DNA of 8,268 nt. Source: an uncultured Lachnospiraceae bacterium (GTDB lineage: Bacteria; Bacillota_A; Clostridia; Lachnospirales; Lachnospiraceae). Under the pieces are notes generated by a model that saw nothing but the letters and a program-made list of their open reading frames with translations, made no database searches and was not told where the DNA came from. A program made the translations under genes and the position numbers. Below, in pieces: positions 1 to 7,453 of this stretch (the stretch's first letter is position 1; each line of letters opens with the position of its first letter). The DNA lies in the NCBI GenBank assembly GCA_902795835.1, contig CADBNA010000037.1, forward strand, positions 1 through 8,268. The letters are read 5' to 3'.

Positions 1-2093
1 CGCCGCCGAAGCCGGTCCAGGCATTTGCCGAAGGATATACAGGGACCTATGACGGCCAGGGCCACGGGATCAGCGTGAGCGTGACAGGCCCGGCGGAAGG
101 CTACAGCATCAGCTACGGGACGGCGGAAGGCGACTATTCACTGACGGAGCCGCCGGTTTATTCGGATCCCGGCACCTATACCGTGTGGTACCAGGTGACG
201 GCGGAAGGGTATGAAGCATATCAGGGGAGTGATACCGTTGTGATTGAAGCGCCGCCGAAGGAAATTCAGGCATCGCCTGAAGGATATACAGGAACCTATG
301 ACGGCCAGGGCCACGGTATCAGCGTGAGTGTGACAGATCCGGCTGAAGGATACAGCATCGGCTACGGGACAGCGGAAGGCGACTATTCGCTGACGGAGTC
401 TCCGGTCTATTCGGAACCGGGCACCTATACCGTGTGGTACCAGGTGACAGCGGAGGGGTATGAGCCCCTCAGTGGCAGTGCGGGAATTGAAATAGCCAAA
501 AGTGATGACCTGACTGTCAAAGCGACCGGATATGAAGGCCAGTATGACGGAAAAGAGCACAAAGCCTCTGCAGAGGCAAACATTCCGGAAGGAACCGAAA
601 TCAGCTACAAAACGGATGACGGGGCTGACTGGAGCACAGAGGCACCAGCTCTCACAGAAGCCGGAACACTGCATTTCAGCGTACGTGCGGAAAATAATAA
701 TTATGAAGATGCCTATGCAGATGGTATAATCAGGATCGAACCGACGCCGACGCCAACGGAGACGCCGACTGCGACGCCAACGCCGACCGCAACGCCGACG
801 CCAACGGAGACGCCGACTGCGACGCCGACGCCAACCGCAACGCCGACGCCAACGGAGACGCCGACTGCGACGCCGACGCCAACCGCAACGCCGACACCAA
901 CCACGACACCGACTGCGACGCCAACGCCAACGGAGACGCCAACGCCGACGCCAACGGAGACGCCTACACCGACGCCGACGGAGACGCCTACACCGACGCC
1001 GACCGCAACGCCGACTCCAACCGCGACGCCGACGCCAACCACGACACCGACACCGACTGCGACGCCAACCGCAACGCCGACGCCGGCAAAAACTGCCATG
1101 TTGATCCGGGTCACCGGCAGCAGGGCAGCAAAGACATACAGCGGTCTGGAACAGGAACTGCAGGGATACACTGCTGCATCAGACAATCCTGCATTTGATA
1201 TCAGAAAACTTAGTCTTCGGGCGGGAAGCGCCGCTTACGTAAAGGGAAAGAACGCAGGAACCTATTCGATGAAACTGACGGCAAATGATTTTGTCTATCA
1301 GGATCCGAATGTCCAGGCCTCTTTCCAGGTGCAGGACGGCATCCTGACCATTACGCCGGCACCGCTGGAGATCGAAACGGGTTCTGCCACAAAGGTATAT
1401 GACGGAAGCCCCCTGACAAACAGGGAGGTAAAAGTGACAGGACTGGTAAACGGAGAAACCATTACCGTCAACCCAACCGGAAGCCAGACGATGATCGGCT
1501 CATCCAGCAACACCTGCAGCATCAATTGGGGATCTGTGGAGCGGACGAATTACACGGTCAGACAGAAACCCGGAACACTGACAGTCAACGGCAAGGGAGG
1601 ATATGCCGCTTCATACGGCAATGGCAGCATAAAGAGAAAAGGAACGGGCAGCTCGCTGGAATTCATTTTCAAAAGAACCCAGAATGATGAAGATACCTTC
1701 CGGCATTTCACAGGCATTCTGGTGGACGGCGCCGAGGTCAGCAGGGAAAACTATACAGCCAGGGCCGGCAGTGTAGTGATCAGTCTGAAATCCGCCTACC
1801 TGGATACCCTTCCTGCCGGAGCGCATACGCTGACGGCAATGTTTGACGATGGAGACGGTGCCGCGGCATCATTTACGATCCAGAACAGCGCAGCACCTGT
1901 CCCGTCCGGAACCGTCACGCCCACACCGTCCGGAACTCTCACACCAGCACCGCTTACGGCGAAGCCGGCACCGACTTCAGACAGCGGCAGAATGATACTT
2001 TGGAGCGCGCTGTTTGCCGCAGCGCTTCTGGGATTCGGCGCAATCCTGCTAATCAGAAAAAAAGCTAGCAATCAGAAAGGCACTGAAAAATGA
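1..2093 (+). CDS. Repeat-containing cell-surface protein, 5' end missing
   Basis: The reading frame is open from position 3 and ends at a TGA at 2091-2093, giving 696 visible codons; the true start and any signal peptide lie upstream, so the GTG at 75 is only an internal codon. Visible order: two near-identical 83-residue repeats and a degenerate third (to about 740), each with a GYxGxYDGxxH motif like YDG/MBG-type surface domains; a Thr-Pro stalk (741-1088); an MBG-like domain ending in ITPAPL (about 1098-1360); a YDG-like domain with KVYDGSPLT (about 1363-1592); and a last beta-rich domain with FTGILVDG and [12 protein letters not shown] (about 1593-1887), a pattern common in clostridial surface proteins. 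A second Pro/Thr stretch leads to a membrane helix (1992-2054) and a basic tail with RKK. No LPxTG motif is seen. The role is probably as an extracellular adhesive or structural stalk, by inference. It overlaps the downstream ATPase gene by four bases. Confidence 0.85.
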   Translation, partial: PPKPVQAFAEGYTGTYDGQGHGISVSVTGPAEGYSISYGTAEGDYSLTEPPVYSDPGTYTVWYQVTAEGYEAYQGSDTVVIEAPPKEIQASPEGYTGTYDGQGHGISVSVTDPAEGYSIGYGTAEGDYSLTESPVYSEPGTYTVWYQVTAEGYEPLSGSAGIEIAKSDDLTVKATGYEGQYDGKEHKASAEANIPEGTEISYKTDDGADWSTEAPALTEAGTLHFSVRAENNNYEDAYADGIIRIEPTPTPTETPTATPTPTATPTPTETPTATPTPTATPTPTETPTATPTPTATPTPTTTPTATPTPTETPTPTPTETPTPTPTETPTPTPTATPTPTATPTPTTTPTPTATPTATPTPAKTAMLIRVTGSRAAKTYSGLEQELQGYTAASDNPAFDIRKLSLRAGSAAYVKGKNAGTYSMKLTANDFVYQDPNVQASFQVQDGILTITPAPLEIETGSATKVYDGSPLTNREVKVTGLVNGETITVNPTGSQTMIGSSSNTCSINWGSVERTNYTVRQKPGTLTVNGKGGYAASYGNGSIKRKGTGSSLEFIFKRTQNDEDTFRHFTGILVDGAEVSRENYTARAGSVVISLKSAYLDTLPAGAHTLTAMFDDGDGAAASFTIQNSAAPVPSGTVTPTPSGTLTPAPLTAKPAPTSDSGRMILWSALFAAALLGFGAILLIRKKASNQKGTEK
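3..740 (+). repeat. Tandem 249-bp (83-codon) coding repeats
   Basis: The unit beginning with CCGCCGAAG at 3 recurs at 252, exactly 249 bases later, and CCTATGACGGCCAGGGCCAC is shared by both. Over the first 70 residues the two units differ at 8 positions by my count, so they are recent duplicates. A third, strongly diverged unit covers about 501-740 ([11 protein letters not shown] motif). The array is cut by the window start, so more copies may lie upstream. Confidence 0.9.
741..1088 (+). repeat. Thr-Pro stalk encoded by nested hexamer-based repeat
   Basis: This stretch encodes 116 residues, almost all alternating Thr and Pro with Glu, Ala or Thr at every few positions. The DNA is a low-complexity array of ACGCCG/ACGCCA-type hexamers organised at higher levels: three 48-bp units (759-806, 807-854, 855-902; [16 protein letters not shown]) and three 24-bp units (933-956, 957-980, 981-1004; ETPTPTPT). 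All periods are multiples of three, so copy changes keep the frame. Such segments usually act as extended, often glycosylated, wall-spanning stalks; that role is inferred here. Confidence 0.92.
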
Positions 2094-4762
2094 CTGAAGC
2101 AGCACCCCAAAAACCGTATACAGAAAGTACAGAACAGGTTCTCGGCCGTCTGGAGACAGATGCCGGGGGCCTGTCCCCTGCGGAAGCAGAAAAAAGGCAG
2201 GGCATTTACGGCCTGAATGAATTGGCCAAACCGAAAAAGGAAACTCTGCTGAAGAGATTTCTGGATGAGCTGAAGGATCCGATGCTCATTCTGCTTATGG
2301 CAGCGGCGGGAATTTCTGCTGTGACGAATATTCTTTCCGGGGAGTCACTGGAAGAAGTGTTCATCATACTGGCGGTTGTTTTGCTTAACGCAATTCTGGG
2401 CGTCGTGCAGGAGAGTAAGGCTGAGCAGGCAATTGAAGCGCTGCAGACGATGACGGCAGCCACCTGCAAGGTGATCCGGGACGGCCGCCAGCATACCATC
2501 CGGAGCGCAGAACTGGTGCCGGGAGACATTGTGGTTCTGGAAGCCGGAGACGCTGTGCCGGCAGATGGCCGGCTGATCGAAGCGGCCAGACTGAAAATAG
2601 AGGAATCGGCCCTGACCGGAGAAAGCGTGCCCTCCGACAAAAAGACAGCGGCACTGCCAGAGGCAGAAAAAATTCCTCTCGGCGATCGTTCCAATATGTG
2701 CTATATGGGATCAACCGTTGTCTACGGCCGCGGCCAGGCCGTGATTACAGATACCGGAATGCACACGGAGATGGGAAAAATCGCCGCTGTGCTGAATCAG
2801 ACAGAAGATGAGCAGACACCGCTGCAGATTACTCTGAAAGACCTGGGGAAAAAGCTTTCACTGCTGGTCATTCTGATCTGTATCTTTATATTCTGTTTTC
2901 AGATATTCAGAACCGGCGACCGGTCCATGACGCATATCCTGCAGATCTTTATGGTGGCAGTATCTCTGGCTGTGGCCGCGATTCCGGAAGGCCTGGCAAC
3001 AGTGGTAACCGTTGTTCTGTCGATCGGCGTCACAAAAATGTCCCGACAGAATGCCGTCATCCGGAAGCTGACTGCAGTTGAAACGCTGGGATGTACGCAG
3101 GTCATCTGTTCTGACAAGACAGGGACCCTGACCCAGAACCGCATGACCGTTACGGAAACCGTAGGTGACCCGCAGCTGATAGCGAAAGGAATGGCCCTCT
3201 GCTCAGATGCCATTCTGAATGAAAAAGATCAGGCAGAAGGGGAGCCGACAGAGGCCGCCCTGGTTGCCTATGCCTTTTCACAGGGCATGCGGAAAGAAGA
3301 GCTGGAGCGTCAGTATCCCCGTGTGGATGAGTGCCCCTTTGACTCCATCCGCAAACGGATGACAACCGTTCATGCCGACGGAGACTCCTTTATACAATAT
3401 ACCAAGGGAGCGGCGGACATGGTTCTTTCCTGCTGTACGCACTGGTGGGACGGCACCGGTATGCAGCCTATGTCAGAAGAAAAGCGGAAAGAGATCATGG
3501 CTGACAACAAGCAAATGGCAGACCGCGCTCTTCGTGTACTGGCTGTTGCCGAACGCAGATGGGAGAAAAAACCCTCCTGTGAGTCGACAGAAGAAGTAGA
3601 ACAGCAGCTGTGCTTTCTTGGCCTGACCGGCATGATCGATCCGATTCGTCCGGAAGTAAAGGCTGCAATTAATGATTGCCGCGAGGCCGGTATCCGGCCC
3701 GTTATGATTACCGGAGACCACCGTGACACGGCGGTAGCGATAGCGAAAGATCTGGGAATCCTGCAGGATGTGTCACAGGCAGTAACCGGTGCTGATCTGG
3801 ATGAGATTTCAGATGAAGAGATGAGGGAAGCCGTAGAGCGCTACCGCGTATATGCCCGGGTTCAGCCGGAACATAAGGTAAAGATCGTAAGGGCATGGAA
3901 AGAACGCGGTGCCATCACGGCAATGACCGGAGACGGCGTCAATGACGCACCCTCTATCAAGTCTGCCGATATCGGAATCGGCATGGGAATTACCGGCACA
4001 GATGTGACAAAAAACGTAGCCGATATGATACTGGCGGACGACAACTTTGCTACGATCGTCCGGGCTGTCCAGGAGGGACGGCGTATTTACGATAATATCA
4101 GGAAGGCAATACAGTTCTGCCTGAGCTCCAACATGAGCGAGGTGTTTGGCGTTTTTGCGGCTACCGTCATGGGCTTTACGCTGTTCAGCCCCGTACATAT
4201 CCTGTTCATCAACCTGATCACGGACTGCTTCCCGGCACTGGCTCTCGGACTGGAAGAAGGAGAGCCGGGCCTCATGAGCCGCCCTCCGCGCAAGTCCTCT
4301 GATTCCATTTTTTCCGGCGGAATGGCGGGAGATATTCTCTACCAGGCGCTGCTGGTTACGGCCCTTACCCTGTTATCCTATTGTATCGGAAATTACCTGC
4401 AGACCGGGCAGATGACCATCCCAAAAGGCATGTCGTCTCATGGAATGACCATGGCATTTCTCACCATGAATATGTGCGAGGTCTTCCACAGCTTTAACAT
4501 GCGCTCCCGCAGAGCAAGCATTTTTGCGCTGAAGACCCAGAACCGCGTTCTCTGGGCTGCCATAGCAGGATCGCTCCTGCTCGTGACCGCCGTGATAAAA
4601 ATTCCGCCGGTAGCGGCCCTGTTCGGATTCACAACTGTCGGACTCCGGGAATATGGCATCGCAATCGGACTGTCTGTGCTGGTGGTGCCTGTAGTGGAGA
4701 TTGTCAAGGCAGTACAGAGAAGGCGTGAAGCCAAAGAAGTCAAAAGGGAGCTGCACGGATGA
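2090..4762 (+). CDS. P-type Ca2+-transporting ATPase (SERCA-like, P2A)
   Basis: An 890-residue cation pump of full family length that would use ATP to export Ca2+ across the cytoplasmic membrane. It has an N-terminal cation-ATPase domain (LSxxEAxxRxxxYGxNEL), M1 and M2 from about residue 63 to 105, actuator motif TGES at 176-179, M4 PEGL at 299-302, phosphorylation site DKTGT with Asp342, nucleotide-binding Lys439 in KGA, TGD at 541-543, hinge TGDGVND at 613-619, and six C-terminal membrane helices from about 675. Ion ligands typical of Ca2+ pumps are present: Glu300 (M4), Asn681 and Glu684 (M5), Asn708, Thr711 and Asp712 (M6). This combination argues for Ca2+ over Na+/K+ or Mg2+. The start is ATG in an ATGA overlap with the surface-protein gene, with GAAAGG 9 bases upstream. 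Its stop overlaps the CapA gene in the same way. No calmodulin-like or extra regulatory tail is visible. Exact ion preference is inferred. Confidence 0.95.
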   Translation: MTEAAPQKPYTESTEQVLGRLETDAGGLSPAEAEKRQGIYGLNELAKPKKETLLKRFLDELKDPMLILLMAAAGISAVTNILSGESLEEVFIILAVVLLNAILGVVQESKAEQAIEALQTMTAATCKVIRDGRQHTIRSAELVPGDIVVLEAGDAVPADGRLIEAARLKIEESALTGESVPSDKKTAALPEAEKIPLGDRSNMCYMGSTVVYGRGQAVITDTGMHTEMGKIAAVLNQTEDEQTPLQITLKDLGKKLSLLVILICIFIFCFQIFRTGDRSMTHILQIFMVAVSLAVAAIPEGLATVVTVVLSIGVTKMSRQNAVIRKLTAVETLGCTQVICSDKTGTLTQNRMTVTETVGDPQLIAKGMALCSDAILNEKDQAEGEPTEAALVAYAFSQGMRKEELERQYPRVDECPFDSIRKRMTTVHADGDSFIQYTKGAADMVLSCCTHWWDGTGMQPMSEEKRKEIMADNKQMADRALRVLAVAERRWEKKPSCESTEEVEQQLCFLGLTGMIDPIRPEVKAAINDCREAGIRPVMITGDHRDTAVAIAKDLGILQDVSQAVTGADLDEISDEEMREAVERYRVYARVQPEHKVKIVRAWKERGAITAMTGDGVNDAPSIKSADIGIGMGITGTDVTKNVADMILADDNFATIVRAVQEGRRIYDNIRKAIQFCLSSNMSEVFGVFAATVMGFTLFSPVHILFINLITDCFPALALGLEEGEPGLMSRPPRKSSDSIFSGGMAGDILYQALLVTALTLLSYCIGNYLQTGQMTIPKGMSSHGMTMAFLTMNMCEVFHSFNMRSRRASIFALKTQNRVLWAAIAGSLLLVTAVIKIPPVAALFGFTTVGLREYGIAIGLSVLVVPVVEIVKAVQRRREAKEVKRELHG

Positions 4763-6033
4763 AAAAACTGTACGCAATCCCTCTTGTCTATATTGCCGCT
4801 TCCGTTTTTCTCATTTCCTGCGGGAATAAAAAAAACATAGAAGAAAACAGGCTTTTGCAGGAAAATTCCTCTTCATCCGCGGGAATCTTTTCTGCAGCTG
4901 ATGACCTTTCTTCTGCTGAAGCAGCAGTACCATCTTCATCTACGGGTAATTTGCAGGGTGATGCCGCAGCACAGGAGCCGGTCACACCTCAGCCCCTTTC
5001 GGCAGAACCGGTGGCGGAGGAAGACCGGATGCGCACCTGGGACATCCGGCTGGGTTTTGCCGGCGATATCAATTTCGCAGATGATTATATTCCGGTGCAG
5101 TATCTGGAATCTATCGGTTCGGATGACATTGCAGACGGGATTGATAAGAGATTCATTGATCTGATGAGGAGCATGGACCTGATGTGGCTCAACAATGAGT
5201 TTGCCTACAGCAGCCGCGGAGAGCCGCTGGAGGGGAAGGCATTTACCTTCTGTTCCTCTCCCCGGCATGTTTCCTGGCTCCATGACCTTGGAGTTGACAT
5301 TGTCGGACTGGCAAACAACCATGTATTTGACTATGGCGAAGAGGGTTTCCTGGATACCCTTGCGACGCTGGAGGATGCCGGCATTCCTTACGTCGGTGCC
5401 GGCCGGAATCTGGATGAAGCCATGAAGCCGGTATATCTGGAGGCAGACGGCTTTACGATCGCCTATGTGGCTGCTTCCTGTGCGGAATATACGGTATACA
5501 CGCAGGAGGCTTCGGCAGACCAGCCGGGAATTCTCGCCTGCTATGATGATACTTTATTTCTGAAAGCAATCCGGGAGGCCGCTTCTCATGCGGATTATGT
5601 GATTGCCCTGCCGCATTGGGGCATGGAGCATTCCACCTGGCTGGTGGATGATCAGATTAACGGTGCACAGGCATTTCTGGATGCCGGCGCCGACGCCGTG
5701 ATCGGCGCACACACACATATTCTGCAGGGACTGCAGTTTTCTGACGGCAAACCGATTCTCTACAGCCTTGGAAATTTCTGGTTCGATAATTATGATATTG
5801 ACACAATGGTGGCAGAGCTCCATTTTTCAGGGAGGTGCCGGCCGGAGGAGACCCCTTCTCTGCGGGACGGATCGGTCGAAGTGATTGTGCATCCCGGTAC
5901 GCAGTCAGGTGTTTTTACTGCCTGGGCAGATACACCGGAATGGAGGGAGAGCATTTTCAGTCTGCTGGAGTCTGTTTCCATAGATGTGACCGTTGACGAG
6001 GACGGGACGGCGCATCCGCTTGCATACGATTAA
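4759..6033 (+). CDS. CapA-family lipoprotein (PGA_cap metallophosphatase-like fold)
   Basis: A 424-residue predicted lipoprotein. The N-terminus has a KK-charged, hydrophobic signal ending in lipobox LISC, so Cys21 should be lipidated and the protein tethered outside the membrane. A Ser/Ala/Glu-rich linker spans about residues 28-90. The catalytic-type domain runs from about 97 to 345 with the CapA/PGA_cap metal-site pattern: GDI (Asp103), NNE (145-147), NNH (186-188), HWGMEH (286-291), GAHTH (316-320) and a GNFxFD motif after it. The family includes Bacillus CapA/PgsA, needed for poly-gamma-glutamate capsule, but many members lie outside capsule loci and have no known substrate; no pgsB/pgsC homologue is in this window, so a capsule role is not supported. 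AGGGAG lies 8 bases before the ATG, which overlaps the ATPase stop (ATGA). The neighbours suggest envelope or extracellular polymer work linked to Ca2+, by inference. Confidence 0.9.
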   Translation: MKKLYAIPLVYIAASVFLISCGNKKNIEENRLLQENSSSSAGIFSAADDLSSAEAAVPSSSTGNLQGDAAAQEPVTPQPLSAEPVAEEDRMRTWDIRLGFAGDINFADDYIPVQYLESIGSDDIADGIDKRFIDLMRSMDLMWLNNEFAYSSRGEPLEGKAFTFCSSPRHVSWLHDLGVDIVGLANNHVFDYGEEGFLDTLATLEDAGIPYVGAGRNLDEAMKPVYLEADGFTIAYVAASCAEYTVYTQEASADQPGILACYDDTLFLKAIREAASHADYVIALPHWGMEHSTWLVDDQINGAQAFLDAGADAVIGAHTHILQGLQFSDGKPILYSLGNFWFDNYDIDTMVAELHFSGRCRPEETPSLRDGSVEVIVHPGTQSGVFTAWADTPEWRESIFSLLESVSIDVTVDEDGTAHPLAYD

Positions 6034-6037
6034 ATAG

Positions 6038-6111
6038 ACTGAATATTGCGAAAATAAAGATAAAGCTAAATAATTGCGAAATAATGCTTGACAGGTAGAG
6101 AAATATTCAGT
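6038..6111. repeat. 10-bp inverted repeat spanning the promoter region
   Basis: ACTGAATATT at 6038-6047 is the exact reverse complement of AATATTCAGT at 6102-6111. The 54-base interval contains the -35 box, and the right arm ends on the first base of the -10 box. It could be a pair of operator sites or a chance match in AT-rich DNA. Confidence 0.45.
6045..6084 (+). repeat. AT-rich direct repeat just upstream of the -35 box
   Basis: ATTGCGAAAATAA at 6045-6057 and ATTGCGAAATAA at 6073-6084 differ by one A and start 28 bases apart. The second copy ends four bases before the -35 hexamer. Position and spacing suit a transcription-factor site, but no regulator can be named from the sequence. Confidence 0.4.
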
Positions 6112-6116
6112 ATCAT
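6088..6116 (+). promoter_or_regulatory. Sigma-A type promoter
   Basis: A perfect -35 TTGACA (6088-6093), a 17-base spacer and a -10 TATCAT (6111-6116, one mismatch to TATAAT) form a near-consensus housekeeping promoter in AT-rich DNA between the CapA gene and the dehydrogenase-like gene. Transcription would begin near 6122-6125 and enter the attenuator leader. Confidence 0.8.
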
Positions 6117-6127
6117 GTGTACATGAA

Positions 6128-6292
6128 ATGAAGCAGTACTTTAGAGACGAGATCATTTCACACAGCACAGATCGGCAGGACAAAGCAGCCGGATTATACT
6201 CAAAGAAAAGGGAGCGGCAGGAGTGCCGGTCAGTCCGGAACAGGTGGGAATCTACCGAATGTGCGAATTATCGAGAGGAGGTTATAAAGTGA
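6128..6292 (+). CDS. Possible 54-aa small protein in the leader
   Basis: An ATG frame of 54 codons, ending in TGA at 6290-6292, which overlaps the GTG start of the 8-codon frame as GTGA. The product would be very rich in charged residues (Arg, Lys, Glu, Asp) with two Cys and no membrane segment, and resembles nothing I recognise. There is no Shine-Dalgarno before the ATG, which lies only about 3-6 bases after the predicted transcription start, so translation would have to be nearly leaderless. A chance open frame is quite possible; the precise overlap is the main reason to list it. Confidence 0.25.
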   Translation: MKQYFRDEIISHSTDRQDKAAGLYSKKRERQECRSVRNRWESTECANYREEVIK

Positions 6293-6315
6293 GACTTCTG
6301 GAATTTCATATGTAG
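6289..6315 (+). CDS. 8-codon leader peptide (uORF) of the attenuator
   Basis: A GTG start preceded at 7 bases by AGAGGAGG (6274-6281), the strongest ribosome site in the window. It encodes MRLLEFHM (reading GTG as Met) and stops at TAG 6313-6315. The stop overlaps the first base pairs of the terminator stem, which begins at 6314. A ribosome on the last codons would cover the 5' arm and block the hairpin. The peptide has no run of one amino acid, so classical amino-acid starvation control is not suggested; stalling or translation-efficiency sensing is more consistent. A weak six-pair helix between GGAGGT (6277-6282) and ACTTCT (6294-6299), with two G-T pairs, could partly hide the ribosome site. 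Function is inferred from layout only. Confidence 0.5.
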   Translation: MRLLEFHM

Positions 6316-6358
6316 ACCCTGCGGGCGATGACAGATATCGACGCAGGGTCTTTTTTTT
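6314..6358 (+). terminator. Intrinsic terminator (probable attenuator)
   Basis: AGACCCTGCG at 6314-6323 pairs perfectly with CGCAGGGTCT at 6342-6351 around an 18-base loop, and the stem runs into eight consecutive T (6351-6358). It is a strong factor-independent terminator on the + strand, lying after the leader and only 72 bases before the preferred start of the next gene. Confidence 0.9.
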
Positions 6359-6413
6359 GGAATCGCAGAATGATTCACCGCATAACCGGAAGATGATATG
6401 ACAGATGAAGATC

Positions 6414-6419
6414 AGGAGG
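6414..6419 (+). promoter_or_regulatory. Ribosome binding site deciding the dehydrogenase-like start
   Basis: AGGAGG sits 11 bases before the ATG at 6431, a slightly long but workable spacing. The in-frame ATG at 6398 has only a weak GGAAG five bases upstream and adds eleven polar residues not expected for the fold. I therefore prefer 6431. Confidence 0.6.
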
Positions 6420-6430
6420 CACGGACAGAT

Positions 6431-7453
6431 ATGTACAGAATCCCGGATTTATACAGTTCCCTTGCGGAAGAATCTGCAGAGACCAGAGAGCGGTTCTGCT
6501 CTTACCCCTGGCTGTTGCGGCAGGATGGCAGGAGGCTTCGCCTGCACATAGTCGGACTGGGTGATGTAGGCAGGACGGTGGCCGTTGGTCTGCGTGTGTT
6601 GGGGGGCGAAGTACTGGACAGGATCGGGATTTTTGACCTGAATGAGGCCCAGGCAGCCCGCGTGGAAATGGAACTGAACCAGATATCAGCGCCTTGCGGG
6701 CGGTCCCGCATGCCTTCGGCAGAGATCCTGCGGGAGGAGAACCTGTTCGCCTGCGATGTGTTCCTCTATTGCGCCACAAAAGCTGTGCCTGCCGTTGACG
6801 GCCGTCCGCAGGATGTCCGCATGGCTCAGTACGGGGCTAATCGACGTATTGTAGCTGCTTATGCGGAACAAGCGGCGGAAGAATCATTCCCCGGGCTGTT
6901 TGGCGTGGTCTCAGATCCGGTGGACCTGTTGTGCATGGCGGCATTCCGCGCGTCACAGGTGGGTGGACATTCGCTGCATCCCGAACAGATTCAGGGCTTC
7001 GGTCTGGGCGTAATGTATGCGCGGGCAGCTTACTATGCGGAAAAAGCAGCAGACAGGGGGGAAAAGAATGCCTGCTGGTTCCCGGAAGAGGGACGTGTCT
7101 TCGGCCCGCACGACCAGGATCTGGTGGCTGCAAACAGCATCTTCCCCGATCATTATGATGATGCGCTTTCCCGCAGTCTGACGGAACAGACGGTTCATGC
7201 CAATCTGGAAATGCGCGCTATTGGCTTCAAGCCTTATATTGCACCGGCTTTTTCGTCGGCGGCATTTTCGGTCCTGGCGGCGGTTTCCGGAGAATGGTGC
7301 GACAGTGCCCGATATCTGAACGGACTGTATTTCGGGGCTCGGAACAGGACCACAACAGAAGGAACAAAGTGGGAGTCCCTTGAATTGCCGGAGAGTCTTT
7401 TTGAGAGGGTGGATCAGGCATACCACAGTGTGGAGGCAGTCTTATGCAGCTGA
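6431..7453 (+). CDS. Divergent lactate/malate dehydrogenase-fold protein
   Basis: A 340-residue protein with the full LDH/MDH layout. The Rossmann motif is GLGDVG at 42-47 with Asp69 at the end of the second strand, which favours NAD over NADP. Next come the substrate-loop Arg130 with the RxxxxxxN pattern, SDPVD at 161-165 where the family has TNPVD, VMYAR at 194-198 where it has LDSAR, and GPH with His227 where it has GEHGDS. The proton-relay His and two Arg positions are kept, but the Asn of NPVD is Asp162 and the Asp partner of the His is Met195 in my alignment. It is therefore either an enzyme with altered chemistry on an unknown 2-hydroxy or 2-keto acid, or a non-catalytic NAD-binding paralogue. 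The C-terminal part keeps the LDH-like ELPxxxFE helix pattern. An alternative start at 6398 would give 351 residues. It lies behind the attenuator and overlaps the next gene by 10 bases. Confidence 0.8.
   Translation: MYRIPDLYSSLAEESAETRERFCSYPWLLRQDGRRLRLHIVGLGDVGRTVAVGLRVLGGEVLDRIGIFDLNEAQAARVEMELNQISAPCGRSRMPSAEILREENLFACDVFLYCATKAVPAVDGRPQDVRMAQYGANRRIVAAYAEQAAEESFPGLFGVVSDPVDLLCMAAFRASQVGGHSLHPEQIQGFGLGVMYARAAYYAEKAADRGEKNACWFPEEGRVFGPHDQDLVAANSIFPDHYDDALSRSLTEQTVHANLEMRAIGFKPYIAPAFSSAAFSVLAAVSGEWCDSARYLNGLYFGARNRTTTEGTKWESLELPESLFERVDQAYHSVEAVLCS

Larger units (their letters stand above)
6123..6358 (+). promoter_or_regulatory. Transcribed leader with probable attenuator
   Basis: This is the segment between the promoter and the end of the intrinsic terminator, about 236 bases if transcription starts near 6123. 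Visible hairpins are TGAAATGA/TCATTTCA (6124-6131 with 6153-6160), CGGCA/TGCCG with a GGAG loop (6215-6228) and GGTGG/CTACC with a GAAT loop (6243-6256, one G-T pair). These are followed by a strong Shine-Dalgarno, an 8-codon frame and the terminator. No second promoter is visible between the terminator and the next gene, so downstream expression probably depends on read-through. I do not recognise a known riboswitch consensus. It could instead be a free-standing small RNA. Confidence 0.55.

Noticed and set aside
3..500. CRISPR-like array
   Set aside because: The 249-bp units are continuous coding repeats in one frame without spacers.
713..1186. Antisense open frames opposite the Thr-Pro stalk, reading as Val/Gly/Ala repeats
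   Set aside because: They arise only because the repeated hexamers on the other strand lack stops; there is no ribosome site and the + strand frame is clearly coding.
4759..6033. Poly-gamma-glutamate capsule locus
   Set aside because: Only a CapA-type domain is present; no ligase or CapC-like membrane gene lies nearby in the window, and the family has many non-capsule members.
6038..6111. Phase-variable invertible promoter
   Set aside because: The inverted repeat encloses the -35 but not the -10 box, the arms are only 10 bp, and no recombinase gene is in the window.
6200..6260. T-box or cobalamin riboswitch suggested by AACAGGTGGGAATCTACCG
   Set aside because: The T-box core GGGTGGNACCGCG is not matched, no antiterminator complementary to the terminator arm is found beyond about five bases, and the conserved cobalamin boxes are absent or in the wrong order.
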